This document shows, one piece after another, positions 1 to 7,216 of a DNA stretch of 27,891 nucleotides. The position numbers and the translations under genes are program-made. The stretch is from positions 1 through 27,891 of the forward strand of contig DEIJ01000083.1 of assembly GCA_002352365.1 (NCBI GenBank), written 5' to 3'. The notes under the pieces were generated by a model that was given only the letters and a program-made list of their open reading frames with translations, was not told the origin of the DNA and ran no database searches. The first letter of the stretch is position 1. Every line of letters begins with the position of its first letter. This DNA comes from Dehalococcoidia bacterium UBA2777 (lineage in GTDB: Bacteria > Chloroflexota > Dehalococcoidia > UBA2247 > UBA2777).

Positions 1-436
1 GGTGATATACATGACTACTACATTATAACACAGAACAGCCATAATGGCAATAGCCTACTTAATCATAACTGACTACTCTAAAACGGCGAAAAGGGACGGA
101 AAACAGGCAATTCACATTCATTTTCCAGAATCTTTGTCGAAAATGGGGTGGAACATCCGTTTTAGTCTTCCCTATCTTCACCCGGTGGAGTCTCGAGACA
201 GAATACTGCCTGAGCCGGCCTTCCTCTCCCTTCGCCATACTTCTCCCCAGCCCCTTCAGTTGGTGCCATACTGTTATGGCCGCTGCCTTAATAGCTGCCT
301 CCCGCTCTACCCTCGTTACCAAAATGTGTTAACCAAAATTTAACCCGAACTTAATCTTTTGTTAATGTTCCAGCATTATAATTATTAAAAGCGTGGGGAT
401 GGGCAGGGGAAATAAGTTAAAGAAAGGAGGGCCAAT
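1..436. other. Leader region without a convincing gene
   Basis: About 430 bases upstream of the first plausible gene. Two overlapping open frames lie here on opposite strands: 44-343 on plus, and 59-322 on minus, which would need a TTG start. Neither has a Shine-Dalgarno sequence or a recognisable domain, and both cover the same DNA, which suggests open non-coding sequence, a decayed gene or an intergenic repeat. The last 100 bases are AT-rich and hold a TATAAT box. I see no RNA gene or transposase here. Confidence 0.4.
377..382 (+). promoter_or_regulatory. TATAAT -10-like box upstream of small ORF
   Basis: A perfect TATAAT hexamer lies 54 bases before the ATG at 437, in an AT-rich stretch. 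No good -35 box sits at 16-18 bases: TTGTTA at 359-364 is only 12 bases away. This is therefore a weak promoter call, based on the -10 match and its place before a gene with a strong ribosome binding site. Confidence 0.3.
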
Positions 437-625
437 ATGATTGGATCAATGCTAGGCTATGTACTGGGAGACTGGTTGGCTCTGTTGGTAGAATTTGGTG
501 GTATGTTCGAGGAACTAGCCGGTGGAATTGTGGCACTCACGGAACTATCGCCACTACATGCCATGTGGCCTGGCGTGGCTGGCGGTGCCCAAGAGATTTT
601 TGGGGTAATGGACATCCTTTACTAA
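437..625 (+). CDS. Small hydrophobic hypothetical protein (62 aa)
   Basis: I do not recognise a family. The case for coding is contextual. A strong Shine-Dalgarno GGAGGG (426-431) sits 5 bases before the ATG, a TATAAT box lies upstream, and a terminator-like hairpin (672-697) follows the stop. The peptide is mostly hydrophobic and glycine-rich, with an amphipathic or membrane-like stretch over residues 1-35 (GYVLGDWLALLVEFGGMF), then a proline/tryptophan-containing tail. It could be a small membrane peptide, or a leader ORF for the regulatory region ahead of the protease at 789. Because it ends about 50 bases before the hairpin, a regulatory role for its translation is possible but unproven. 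Confidence 0.4.
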   Translation: MIGSMLGYVLGDWLALLVEFGGMFEELAGGIVALTELSPLHAMWPGVAGGAQEIFGVMDILY

Positions 626-671
626 GGACGCTCCATATCTTGACCCAGGTAAGGGCAAAATCCCCCGCCCA

Positions 672-697
672 CCTTCTTGCCCAAGGAAGGTTTTGTT
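672..697 (+). terminator. Terminator-like hairpin before protease leader
   Basis: CCTTCTT (672-678) pairs with AGGAAGG (684-690), including one G-U pair, around a 5-base loop. It is followed by TTTTGTT, the layout of an intrinsic terminator. It lies between the small ORF at 437 and the protease at 789. Bases 676-685 can alternatively pair with 771-780 near the protease start, so this may be a regulated rather than simple terminator. Confidence 0.5.
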
Positions 698-716
698 CGA
701 TTTGGAGGATAGCTAA

Positions 717-768
717 GTAGTGCAAAGCCTCAGGTCTGCCCTGTGGCGGGTGTAAAGAGGCGCACTAC
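717..768 (+). promoter_or_regulatory. Structured 5' leader of serine protease gene
   Basis: A three-tier hairpin is visible. GTAGTGC (717-723) pairs with GCACTAC (762-768), 7 bp perfect. After an AAA bulge, GCCTC (727-731) pairs with GAGGC (757-761), 5 bp perfect. Inside, CTGCC (736-740) pairs with GGCGG (745-749), with one G-U, around a CTGT loop. It ends 20 bases before the ATG at 789. A flanking pairing of 676-685 with 771-780 (10 bp, one G-U) would enclose this hairpin, break the upstream terminator-like stem and cover the AGGG ribosome binding site. It fits no riboswitch class I can name; a cis-regulatory role is inference. Confidence 0.5.
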
Positions 769-788
769 ATCTTGGGCAGGGAAAATCG

Positions 789-2210
789 ATGTATATTCGC
801 CAGATTGGTGCTTTGTTTTTGACCCTGACGATGTTGGTGGTGGGCACTCCTGGGGGGTATGCTCAAGCTACTACCGCGGAGACCACACTGTCCTGGGATG
901 AGGCGATCGCCGCAGTGAGCCCGGCAGTGGTGCATATCGTCACCGAAGTGGGCAGCAAGGGGTCAGGGGTGATTTTTAACTCGCAAGGCTATATCCTCAC
1001 GGTTAAGCATTTCGCCGCCGGTAGTTATACTGCCGAGGCCACTCTGCCCGATGGGCGCAAATTTCATGGCAAGGTTGTTAACTATGACCAGAGCCGAGAC
1101 CTGGCAGTTATCAAAATCTCGGGTGCGAATCTTCCTGTGGCAGCTTTGGGTGATTCTGACCAGCTCCAGATTGGCGAGGAGATGGTCGCCCTGGGCTATG
1201 CATTGGATCTGCCCGGGGCTCAAACAGTCACCAAAGGGATAGTCTCGGCATTTCGCCAAATAGATGGGGCTAGGCACGTCCAGACCGATACCGCACTAAA
1301 TCCGGGAAATAGTGGCTGCCCGCTGATCAATATTCGTGGCGAGGTGGTGGCCATCCATCGTAAGGGCAGAGACTGGGAGGGTAGACGTCCGGTGCAAGGC
1401 ATAAGCTTTTCTATCGTCATTAACGAGGCTGAGGAACTTATCTCTAAAGCTATGGCGGGGGAGGTAATTGCGCCGCCTGCTGTGCTTTCCCAACTCTCTC
1501 TGGTCAAGCCGGGATCGCCAAAGCCAGCAACATACAGTCAAGCTTTTGCCACAGGCACACCTAAAATCTGCTGTCAGGCCAAGGTATTTAATGCTCCACA
1601 ACGAACAAAGGTGCAGGCCAGATGGGTGGCAATACACGCCGCTGAGATGAGAAATATCGAGCTGGCCAGGGAGTCTATTGAGTGTGAGGGAACCCGACTG
1701 CTTAGCTTCTACCTCACCGCTCCAGAAGGGAAAGATAACTTTCCCAGCGGCAGCTATTCGGTGAGCCTTTATCTAAATGATGAACAGGTGGCGATCTTAT
1801 ACTTCAAGGTAGTTGATCTTCGAATGCTTGAGGAGGCGCCGCTTCTGTCTGGATTAACTCTGTCAAAAAGTTTCACCCAGCCGACAAAGCCGGCAAATAT
1901 CACTCATTGCTTCGCTCCGAATACTGCGGTCATTTGCTGCTGCGGGCATTATGGCAACGCTGCTCCCGGCAGGACGAAGCTCAAAGTAGAGTGGGTAGCA
2001 GTAATAACCAATGAGTGGCAGAATGTTACCCTTATGGAAACTAGCTTCACCTTCGGCAGCGAGAGGGGAGATACCCTTCTCTCATTTCCTGTTGAATATC
2101 TGCAAAGAAATTGGCTGATAGATAAGTGGCCGATGGGCCGTTACTCGATTACCCTCTATGTAGATGGCGAAAAGGCAGCCAGTTTATATTTTAAGGTAGA
2201 AGCAAAGTAG
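789..2210 (+). CDS. Secreted HtrA/S1C-type serine protease with two C-terminal repeats
   Basis: A trypsin-fold protease, probably exported and acting outside the membrane. Residues 1-26 form a signal peptide (hydrophobic core LFLTLTMLVVG). The protease domain spans about 35-215. The likely triad is His74 (TVKHFAAG), Asp104 (QSRDLAVIKI) and Ser175 (ALNPGNSGCPLIN). The usual GNSGGP is GNSGCP here, with Cys177 replacing glycine. No PDZ domain follows, unlike DegP/DegS. Instead there are two related domains of about 110-120 residues (about 238-350 and 353-473), each with a double/triple Cys cluster (ICC, ICCC), a KVxWVA strand and a closing GxYSxxLYxDGExAxxYFKV-like strand. These look like beta-sandwich binding domains of unknown ligand. 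The ATG has only an AGGG ribosome site, inside a structured leader. The gene probably forms an operon with the small exported protein at 2257. Confidence 0.88.
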   Translation: MYIRQIGALFLTLTMLVVGTPGGYAQATTAETTLSWDEAIAAVSPAVVHIVTEVGSKGSGVIFNSQGYILTVKHFAAGSYTAEATLPDGRKFHGKVVNYDQSRDLAVIKISGANLPVAALGDSDQLQIGEEMVALGYALDLPGAQTVTKGIVSAFRQIDGARHVQTDTALNPGNSGCPLINIRGEVVAIHRKGRDWEGRRPVQGISFSIVINEAEELISKAMAGEVIAPPAVLSQLSLVKPGSPKPATYSQAFATGTPKICCQAKVFNAPQRTKVQARWVAIHAAEMRNIELARESIECEGTRLLSFYLTAPEGKDNFPSGSYSVSLYLNDEQVAILYFKVVDLRMLEEAPLLSGLTLSKSFTQPTKPANITHCFAPNTAVICCCGHYGNAAPGRTKLKVEWVAVITNEWQNVTLMETSFTFGSERGDTLLSFPVEYLQRNWLIDKWPMGRYSITLYVDGEKAASLYFKVEAK

Positions 2211-2256
2211 CTAGACCGACAAAGAGACTACAATCCAAATTAAACGGAGGGTAAGG

Positions 2257-2715
2257 ATGGGAAAGAGGATTATTCTAGCCGGGGTTATTATTGCTGTATT
2301 GGTGAGCGGGATAGCATTTACCACCGGAGGGGGTAATGATCAAACTGTTGCCATAGCCCAGCCTGTTGTTGGAGGCAACTTGCCCGAGCGACAAGACGCT
2401 ACCTGGGGCGACCCCATCTGGGCAGACTATCAAATGAGCTTCTACCTGAATCACGAGGTCGTGGAAAACGAGAGCCCAGCTACTACACAAGCTCTGGGGA
2501 AGCTGTTGAGCCAGATTAAGCTTAAAGCGCAGTTTGTTGAAACCGTCGGCGAGCGGGAATTCTATGTGATCAGAGCAGAGAAGGTGACCTTTGGCGATAA
2601 GTTTTTCCCGGACTGTCGCTGGCTTACCATTAAGCCGGATGGTATTCCCGCTCCCCTTAACCAAGATGCTTTTAACCTGGAAGCGGAATTAATTCGCCTG
2701 AGGACGCTCAGCTAA
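2257..2715 (+). CDS. Exported or membrane-anchored hypothetical protein (152 aa)
   Basis: No family recognised. Residues 3-24 (RIILAGVIIAVLVSGIAF) are a signal peptide or N-terminal membrane anchor without an obvious lipobox cysteine. The remaining ~125 residues are a soluble mixed alpha/beta sequence facing outward. The start is supported by GGAGGG nine or so bases before the ATG. It begins 46 bases after the protease stop on the same strand with no terminator between, so it is probably co-transcribed with the protease and may be a partner, substrate or regulator of it. That link is inference from position only. Confidence 0.75.
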   Translation: MGKRIILAGVIIAVLVSGIAFTTGGGNDQTVAIAQPVVGGNLPERQDATWGDPIWADYQMSFYLNHEVVENESPATTQALGKLLSQIKLKAQFVETVGEREFYVIRAEKVTFGDKFFPDCRWLTIKPDGIPAPLNQDAFNLEAELIRLRTLS

Positions 2716-2728
2716 ATAAAAGTTCAAG

Positions 2729-2751
2729 ATCTTCTTTAGCGATAAGAAGAT
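2729..2751 (+). terminator. AT-rich inverted repeat after 2257-2715 gene
   Basis: ATCTTCTT (2729-2736) and AAGAAGAT (2744-2751) form a perfect 8-bp stem around a 7-base loop, 14 bases after the preceding stop codon. There is no T-tract and the stem has little GC, so it is a weak terminator or processing-site candidate. Confidence 0.3.
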
Positions 2752-3057
2752 AGCCTTTAGCTTTTCACAATCTCGGCTTCCCTCTTAGTAGCCTGCTCCA
2801 CAGGGGCGATCACCGCGCTTAGCGTGAGCGGCCATACTCTCTCATACTTCATGTATTAGCCATCTATCTGAATGGCCAACACCCATCTCTGGAGGTGGTG
2901 CTTGTTGCCCTACAGGGTCTTTGCCTTTGAAAAAAGCAGTCATTGTTATATAATATGCATGATAGTTTTTAAACAACCTATTCGCAGAAAATGCCCGGCA
3001 GTTTCTCGGCGTGATGTTATTTGCCAGGGGAGAATATTTGATAGCGAGAGCAGTATA
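2752..3057. other. Intergenic region upstream of ATP synthase operon
   Basis: Roughly 300 bases between the small exported protein and the first atp gene. An open frame beginning at 2872 in phase with atpZ/I runs through it, but its upstream part lacks a ribosome site and resembles no protein. The region holds the operon promoter (2927-2954) and otherwise nothing I can identify. Confidence 0.5.
2927..2954 (+). promoter_or_regulatory. Sigma70-like promoter for ATP synthase operon
   Basis: TTGAAA (2927-2932) and a perfect TATAAT (2949-2954) are separated by 16 bases, about 120 bases before the first atp start codon. The predicted transcript start is near 2961. This leaves a ~115-base leader in which I see no strong secondary structure. 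Confidence 0.6.
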
Positions 3058-3075
3058 ATGCAAAATAGAGGAGAG

Positions 3076-3306
3076 ATGAGCAAGTGGGCTGTGGTGTGGC
3101 GTCTGGTAGGCGTGGGGTGGTACTTTGCCTTTTGCCTCCTTTTAGGGACAGGGGGGGGGTATTGGCTTGATAATAAATTCGATACCCTACCTATCCTTAC
3201 CCTGATTGGGCTTACTGCAGCACTAGGGCTAGCTTTTTTTGGCTTTTATCGTATGGTACAACCACTCATTGAGGAAGAGCAGAAGAAGAGCGGGAGGAAG
3301 AGTTAG
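3076..3306 (+). CDS. AtpZ/AtpI-family ATP synthase accessory protein
   Basis: A 76-residue protein with two membrane segments (about 10-28 and 38-56), a glycine-rich GGGYWLD turn between them and a charged C-terminal tail. This pattern and its place as first gene of the atp operon match the AtpZ/AtpI family, linked to c-ring assembly or Mg2+/Ca2+ supply for the synthase. I chose ATG 3076 because GAGGAG precedes it closely. An in-frame ATG at 3058 would add six residues and is possible. The frame is open much further upstream, but that part is not protein-like. The stop overlaps the atpB start by one base. Confidence 0.8.
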   Translation: MSKWAVVWRLVGVGWYFAFCLLLGTGGGYWLDNKFDTLPILTLIGLTAALGLAFFGFYRMVQPLIEEEQKKSGRKS

Positions 3307-4232
3307 TGCCTCAGCTTGGTTGCTCAACCAGATTATTAGTACTGATTTCTATCATTCTTCTGGCTCTTCTGGTGATGAGCTTCTTGAGTGGTGCCATAGG
3401 GAGCGCCCTTACTGGTGGTGAGCCCATCCTGCCCAACCCAGGGGAGATAATTCAGCTTCCCGCCGAAGAAGTTTTGCATATCTTTGGCTTCCCAATTACC
3501 AATACCATGATAGCCTCCTGGCTTACCATCCTCATAGTGGTGGGGATGGTATATGCTGCCACACGCCGGGTGAGGCTCATTCCTTCCAGGTTGCAAAGTT
3601 TTATAGAGTTTTTCTTTGGATGGATGCTAAATCTGTGCGAGGGGGCAGGAGGAAAGGAGCAGGGACGTCGCTTCTTCCCTGTAGTGGCTACCATCTTTAT
3701 CTTTGTTATCATGAATGCTTGGCTTGCTCTGCTGCCCTTCTTTGGCCCTGGCATACATGTTGGGGAAGCTCCTTTATTTCGCTGTGCCAATACTGATATT
3801 AATATGCCTTTGGCTCTGGCAATCATGTCATTCGTCTTTGTCGAGTATTGGGGGATGAGCTCCCTGGGGGCAAGACACTATCTTAGCCGATTCTTCAATG
3901 TAGGACCATTATGGGGAAGCATTAAGCAATTGTTCGGGGGCAAAATTGGTGCCGGGCTAAATGGGATTCTCAGTGGTGTTATCGAGGTTTTCGCCGGATT
4001 TTTGGAGTTGCTGAGTGAGCTGGTGCGCCTCGTCAGCTTCACCTTCCGTCTTTTCGGCAACATGACAGCAGGAGAGATTTTGCTGTTAATTGTATGCTTC
4101 CTCATGCCATGGGTGCTGGTTATTCCCTTCTACGGGCTGGAATTGCTTATTGGCTTTATCCAAGCTATGATCTTTGCCGGGCTAACACTAGGTTTTGCTG
4201 CCGCAGCAATTGCGCCTCGTGAGCAAGAATAA
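3306..4232 (+). CDS. atpB: ATP synthase Fo subunit a
   Basis: Membrane stator half-channel of the proton path. Several hydrophobic helices are visible, with the essential arginine in the conserved SFTFRLFGNM motif (Arg248) and a final helix pair around GFIQAMIFAGLTLGF. At 308 residues it is longer than the E. coli protein (271), mainly in the N-terminal membrane segment and following exported stretch. The start is a GTG at 3306 that overlaps the previous stop by one base, implying translational coupling. ATG 3375 is an alternative but would remove the first membrane helix. It is followed by atpE after 17 bases. Confidence 0.96.
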   Translation: MPQLGCSTRLLVLISIILLALLVMSFLSGAIGSALTGGEPILPNPGEIIQLPAEEVLHIFGFPITNTMIASWLTILIVVGMVYAATRRVRLIPSRLQSFIEFFFGWMLNLCEGAGGKEQGRRFFPVVATIFIFVIMNAWLALLPFFGPGIHVGEAPLFRCANTDINMPLALAIMSFVFVEYWGMSSLGARHYLSRFFNVGPLWGSIKQLFGGKIGAGLNGILSGVIEVFAGFLELLSELVRLVSFTFRLFGNMTAGEILLLIVCFLMPWVLVIPFYGLELLIGFIQAMIFAGLTLGFAAAAIAPREQE

Positions 4233-4249
4233 GTATAAAAGGAGGATAA

Positions 4250-4480
4250 ATGGAGATAGGAGTAATGAAGATGCTTGCAGTGGGGCTAACCGCCGGGCTG
4301 GGGCTTTTGGGCCCAGGGTTAGGCCTGGGTATCATCGGTTATTCGGCCATGCAAGCGCTGGGACGTAACCCTGAGGCAAGAGGACCCATCTTGACTAACA
4401 TGCTCCTCATTGGTGGTCTTTGCGAAGCCATCGGCATTTACGCCCTGATAGTAGCCATTATCCTTGCCATGGTGGTTTAA
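4250..4480 (+). CDS. atpE: ATP synthase Fo subunit c
   Basis: A 76-residue helical hairpin forming the rotor ring. Helix 1 carries the GPGLGLG packing motif, the polar loop is GRNPEARG, and the ion-binding carboxylate is Glu59 in GLCEAIGIYAL. Residues that accompany sodium binding in Ilyobacter-type rings (a glutamine in helix 1, and Ser-Thr after the glutamate) are Leu, Ala and Ile here, so a proton-driven ring is the better reading. AGGAGG lies 8 bases before the ATG. The gene is followed by an unannotated 38-codon membrane ORF before atpF. Confidence 0.96.
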   Translation: MEIGVMKMLAVGLTAGLGLLGPGLGLGIIGYSAMQALGRNPEARGPILTNMLLIGGLCEAIGIYALIVAIILAMVV

Positions 4481-4506
4481 ATAATTCAACAATATAGGGG
4501 GTAATT

Positions 4507-4623
4507 ATGGGTGAACAAGGCTTACCGCTTTCTATAGGAATTATTATTTTAGGAGCCATCTTGGGGGCGAGTCTGGTGATGGCAGCAGTTGTGGGGGCAG
4601 TGCTCTTTGCCGCTTTTGCTTAA
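4507..4623 (+). CDS. 38-residue single-helix membrane peptide inside atp operon
   Basis: An uninterrupted ATG-to-TAA frame between atpE and atpF. GGGGG (4497-4501) lies 5 bases before the ATG. The product begins MGEQGLPLSIG and is then one long hydrophobic helix rich in Gly and Ala (GAILGASLVMAAVVGAVLF), with no charged residue after Glu3. The gap between atpE and atpF is almost exactly filled by this frame: 26 bases before it and 12 after it, as tightly spaced as the neighbouring genes. I know of no named ATP synthase subunit of this size at this position. It could be a small Fo accessory or assembly subunit packing through its GxxxG-like face. A duplicated fragment of a c-subunit helix is the main alternative. 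Confidence 0.65.
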   Translation: MGEQGLPLSIGIIILGAILGASLVMAAVVGAVLFAAFA

Positions 4624-4635
4624 AGAGGGATCGAT

Positions 4636-5142
4636 ATGGGACTGGTGGAAAATCTTGGCATTAATCTTGGCAGCTTAATCGCTTATCTGATAAATTTTCT
4701 TATCTTGCTCGCCCTGCTTACCTTCCTCGGCTATAGGCCCATTATGAGGATGCTTGATCAGCGCTCCGCCAAGATCAAGGAAAGCATGGATCAGGCAGAG
4801 CAGATTAGGGAAGAGTCACTTCGCGCTGGAGAGGAGGTCAAGGGCAAACTTGACGAGGCGCGCAGGGAGGGGCAGGCAATAATAGCTCAGGCAGCGCAGG
4901 TAGGAGAACGAGTAAAAGAGGAGGCGAGACAAGAAGCAAGGAAAGAGGCAGAGAAGCTTATTGCTAAGGCACGGCTGGAAATCCAGCGGGAAGGAGAGCA
5001 AGCTAGGGAGCAACTGCGCCAGGAATTTGTTGGCCTCGCCATTCTCGCTGCTGAGAGAGTGATCAACGAGACTCTGGACAATAAGGCGCATCAGCGCCTT
5101 ATTGAACAAGTGCTCGAAGAGAGCACAAGTTTGGGGAAGTAA
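4636..5142 (+). CDS. atpF: ATP synthase Fo subunit b
   Basis: Peripheral stalk subunit of 168 residues. An N-terminal membrane helix (about 10-30, LIAYLINFLILLALLTFLGY) is followed by a long charged alpha-helical stretch, rich in Glu, Lys, Arg, Ala and Gln, that forms the parallel coiled-coil stator arm. The C-terminus contacts the delta subunit and F1. Only one b gene is present, with no b' copy in this operon. AGAGGG precedes the ATG by 6 bases, and the upstream neighbour is the 38-codon membrane peptide 12 bases away. Confidence 0.95.
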   Translation: MGLVENLGINLGSLIAYLINFLILLALLTFLGYRPIMRMLDQRSAKIKESMDQAEQIREESLRAGEEVKGKLDEARREGQAIIAQAAQVGERVKEEARQEARKEAEKLIAKARLEIQREGEQAREQLRQEFVGLAILAAERVINETLDNKAHQRLIEQVLEESTSLGK

Positions 5143-5149
5143 AACAGCG

Positions 5150-5698
5150 ATGGCTAAGGGTATCTCTGCTAGGCGGCATGCCCAAGCAGTGTTTCAGATC
5201 GCCTTAGAGAGAGACGAGCTGGAAAGCTGGCGGCATGACTTAAACATAATAGCTGCTAGATTAAAGGAGCCACAGCTTGTTGGCTTACTAGAGAACCCCA
5301 AGCTTGAGTTTAGCAAAAAGCTAACGCTTTTAAACCACATACTGGTGGGGATGAATCCCTTGGCTATGAATCTCATCAGCTTTCTGGTAGCCAAAGGTCG
5401 CCTGAGGATACTCGGTGATCTGGTAACTGAGTATGAATCTCTACTAGATGCCTATCAAGGTAGAGAGCATGCTGAAGTCATTACCGCAGTTCCCCTTGGT
5501 GGGGAAAATGAGAAAAGGCTCAGTGCTAGCCTGGGAGCTTTAGTCGGCAAAGAAATAGGGCTCACCAGCCAAGTTGATCCCAATATAATAGGGGGGCTGA
5601 TAGCCAAGATTGGGGATAAGCTTATTGATGGGAGCATTCGCACCAAGCTTCAAGAGTTAAAGACAAGCTTAATCCAAGCAGGTTTGGAGGTGAAATAA
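5150..5698 (+). CDS. atpH: ATP synthase F1 subunit delta
   Basis: Delta/OSCP subunit linking the stator stalk to the top of F1. The 182-residue protein begins MAKGISARRHAQAVFQIA, the usual N-terminal helical domain with the RRHAQAVF-type motif. It ends in the conserved beta/alpha segment DPNIIGGLIAKIGDKLIDGSIRTKL. I chose ATG 5150 because homology starts there; the open frame extends back to 5102 inside atpF, without protein similarity. The stop is immediately followed by the atpA start (TAA then ATG). Confidence 0.95.
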   Translation: MAKGISARRHAQAVFQIALERDELESWRHDLNIIAARLKEPQLVGLLENPKLEFSKKLTLLNHILVGMNPLAMNLISFLVAKGRLRILGDLVTEYESLLDAYQGREHAEVITAVPLGGENEKRLSASLGALVGKEIGLTSQVDPNIIGGLIAKIGDKLIDGSIRTKLQELKTSLIQAGLEVK

Positions 5699-7216
5699 AT
5701 GGCAACCCGAGATCAAGATATCGCCTCTATCATCAAGCAGCAGATTCTAGAGTTTGGTACTCGAGTGACCATGATAGATATAGGTACTGTAGTTGAGGTA
5801 GGCGATGGTTTGGTCCATATCCATGGTTTAGCTGGGGTAAAATATAATGAGTTGCTCCTTTTCCCCCAAGGGGTTATGGGGATGGCACTAAACCTGGCGG
5901 AGGATAGTGTGGGGGCGGTCATCCTTGGCGATTGCTCCCAGATCAAAGAGGGAGACGAGGCACACAGCACTGGTCGTATTCTGGAAGTGCCGGTGGGTGA
6001 AGCCCTTCTTGGCCGAGTGCTCAATCCCCTAGGGCAACCCTTAGATGACAAGGGGCCCATCAAAGCAGACAAGACCCGCCCTATGGAGCAGGTTGCTCCC
6101 AATGTGGTTCTTCGCCTACCGGTAAGCACTCCAGTACACACCGGGATTAAAGCCATAGATAGCATAATCCCTATTGGTCGAGGGCAGCGAGAGCTAATTA
6201 TCGGCGATCGCTCTACGGGGAAATCAGCTATTGCCCTCGATACCATCATCAGCCAAAAAGGGGGCAACTTAATCTGCATCTATGTAGCTATTGGGCAGAA
6301 AGCAGCTAAGGTAGCCCAAGTAGTAGCCACCCTGGAAAGCCATGGAGCAATGGAGCATACCATTGTGGTCTCGGCTACTTCCTCCGAGCCAGCTTCTTTA
6401 CAATATCTTGCTCCTTACGCTGGCTGTGCTATCGGGGAGGAGTTCATGAGCCGCGGAAAGGATGCCCTAATTATTTATGATGACCTTTCCAAACATGCTT
6501 GGGCTTATCGGCAAATCTCCCTACTGTTGCGCCGCCCTCCAGGGCGAGAGGCCTACCCAGGGGATATTTTCTATCTTCATAGTCGCCTATTGGAGCGGGC
6601 GGCAAAGCTTGTCCCAGAATATGGCGGAGGCTCACTCACTGCCCTGCCTATTGTGGAAACTCAGTTAGGCGATATAGCTGCCTATATTCCTACTAATGTT
6701 ATCTCTATCACCGATGGTCAGATTTATCTGGAGACTGACCTGTTTAATGCCGGCATTCGCCCGGCGATTAATGTGGGCTTGTCGGTATCCCGTGTGGGGG
6801 GAGCAGCCCAAAGCAAAGCGATGCGGAAGGTAGCTGGCAGGCTGAAGCTGGAGCACGCTCAATATCGCGAGCTATCAGCTTTTACCCAATTTGGCACCGC
6901 TGACCTCGATAAGGCAACCAAAGTGCAACTGGAACGGGGCAAAAGGATTACCGAGGTTTTAAAACAGTCTCAATATTCCCCTATGCCACTGAATCAGGAG
7001 GTAATGATCCTCTATGCTGTCACCAATGGTTACCTAGATGAGGTGCCCGAAGAGAGGATTGCTTCTTTCGAGAATGGTTTTTTTAAGTTCATGGAGCTGA
7101 ATCATCCTGAAATAGGCAAGGGGATCAGGGACAGCAGTGATCTTACCCCCGAGACAGAAGAGGCATTGAAAGCAGCCATCAGGGAATTTAAGCAAAGCGG
7201 GGTGACTTATGCTTAA
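5699..7216 (+). CDS. atpA: ATP synthase F1 subunit alpha
   Basis: Non-catalytic nucleotide-binding subunit, 505 residues, normal length. Visible are the N-terminal beta-barrel (about 25-95), the P-loop GDRSTGKS (169-176) and the conserved LLLRRPPGREAYPGD and FYLHSRLLERAAKL blocks. The alpha-specific C-terminal helical domain follows. The P-loop differs slightly from the common GDRQTGKT, having Ser at the Gln and Thr positions, which still satisfies the Walker A consensus. GGAGGTGA just before the stop of atpH serves as ribosome site. The last 8 bases overlap atpG. Confidence 0.98.
   Translation: MATRDQDIASIIKQQILEFGTRVTMIDIGTVVEVGDGLVHIHGLAGVKYNELLLFPQGVMGMALNLAEDSVGAVILGDCSQIKEGDEAHSTGRILEVPVGEALLGRVLNPLGQPLDDKGPIKADKTRPMEQVAPNVVLRLPVSTPVHTGIKAIDSIIPIGRGQRELIIGDRSTGKSAIALDTIISQKGGNLICIYVAIGQKAAKVAQVVATLESHGAMEHTIVVSATSSEPASLQYLAPYAGCAIGEEFMSRGKDALIIYDDLSKHAWAYRQISLLLRRPPGREAYPGDIFYLHSRLLERAAKLVPEYGGGSLTALPIVETQLGDIAAYIPTNVISITDGQIYLETDLFNAGIRPAINVGLSVSRVGGAAQSKAMRKVAGRLKLEHAQYRELSAFTQFGTADLDKATKVQLERGKRITEVLKQSQYSPMPLNQEVMILYAVTNGYLDEVPEERIASFENGFFKFMELNHPEIGKGIRDSSDLTPETEEALKAAIREFKQSGVTYA

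Noticed and set aside
59..322. 87-codon minus-strand frame
   Set aside because: Needs a TTG start with no Shine-Dalgarno and overlaps the opposite frame completely.
44..343. 99-codon plus-strand frame
   Set aside because: No ribosome site, no recognisable domain, and a 264-base open frame lies opposite it; not supported as a gene.
2872..3075. N-terminal extension of the atpZ/I-like gene
   Set aside because: The sequence contains the operon promoter, is not hydrophobic or family-like, and homology begins at the ATG at 3076 with a ribosome site.
4250..4480. Sodium-driven c-ring
   Set aside because: The polar residues that accompany the glutamate in known Na+ rings are replaced by Leu, Ala and Ile, so proton coupling is more likely.
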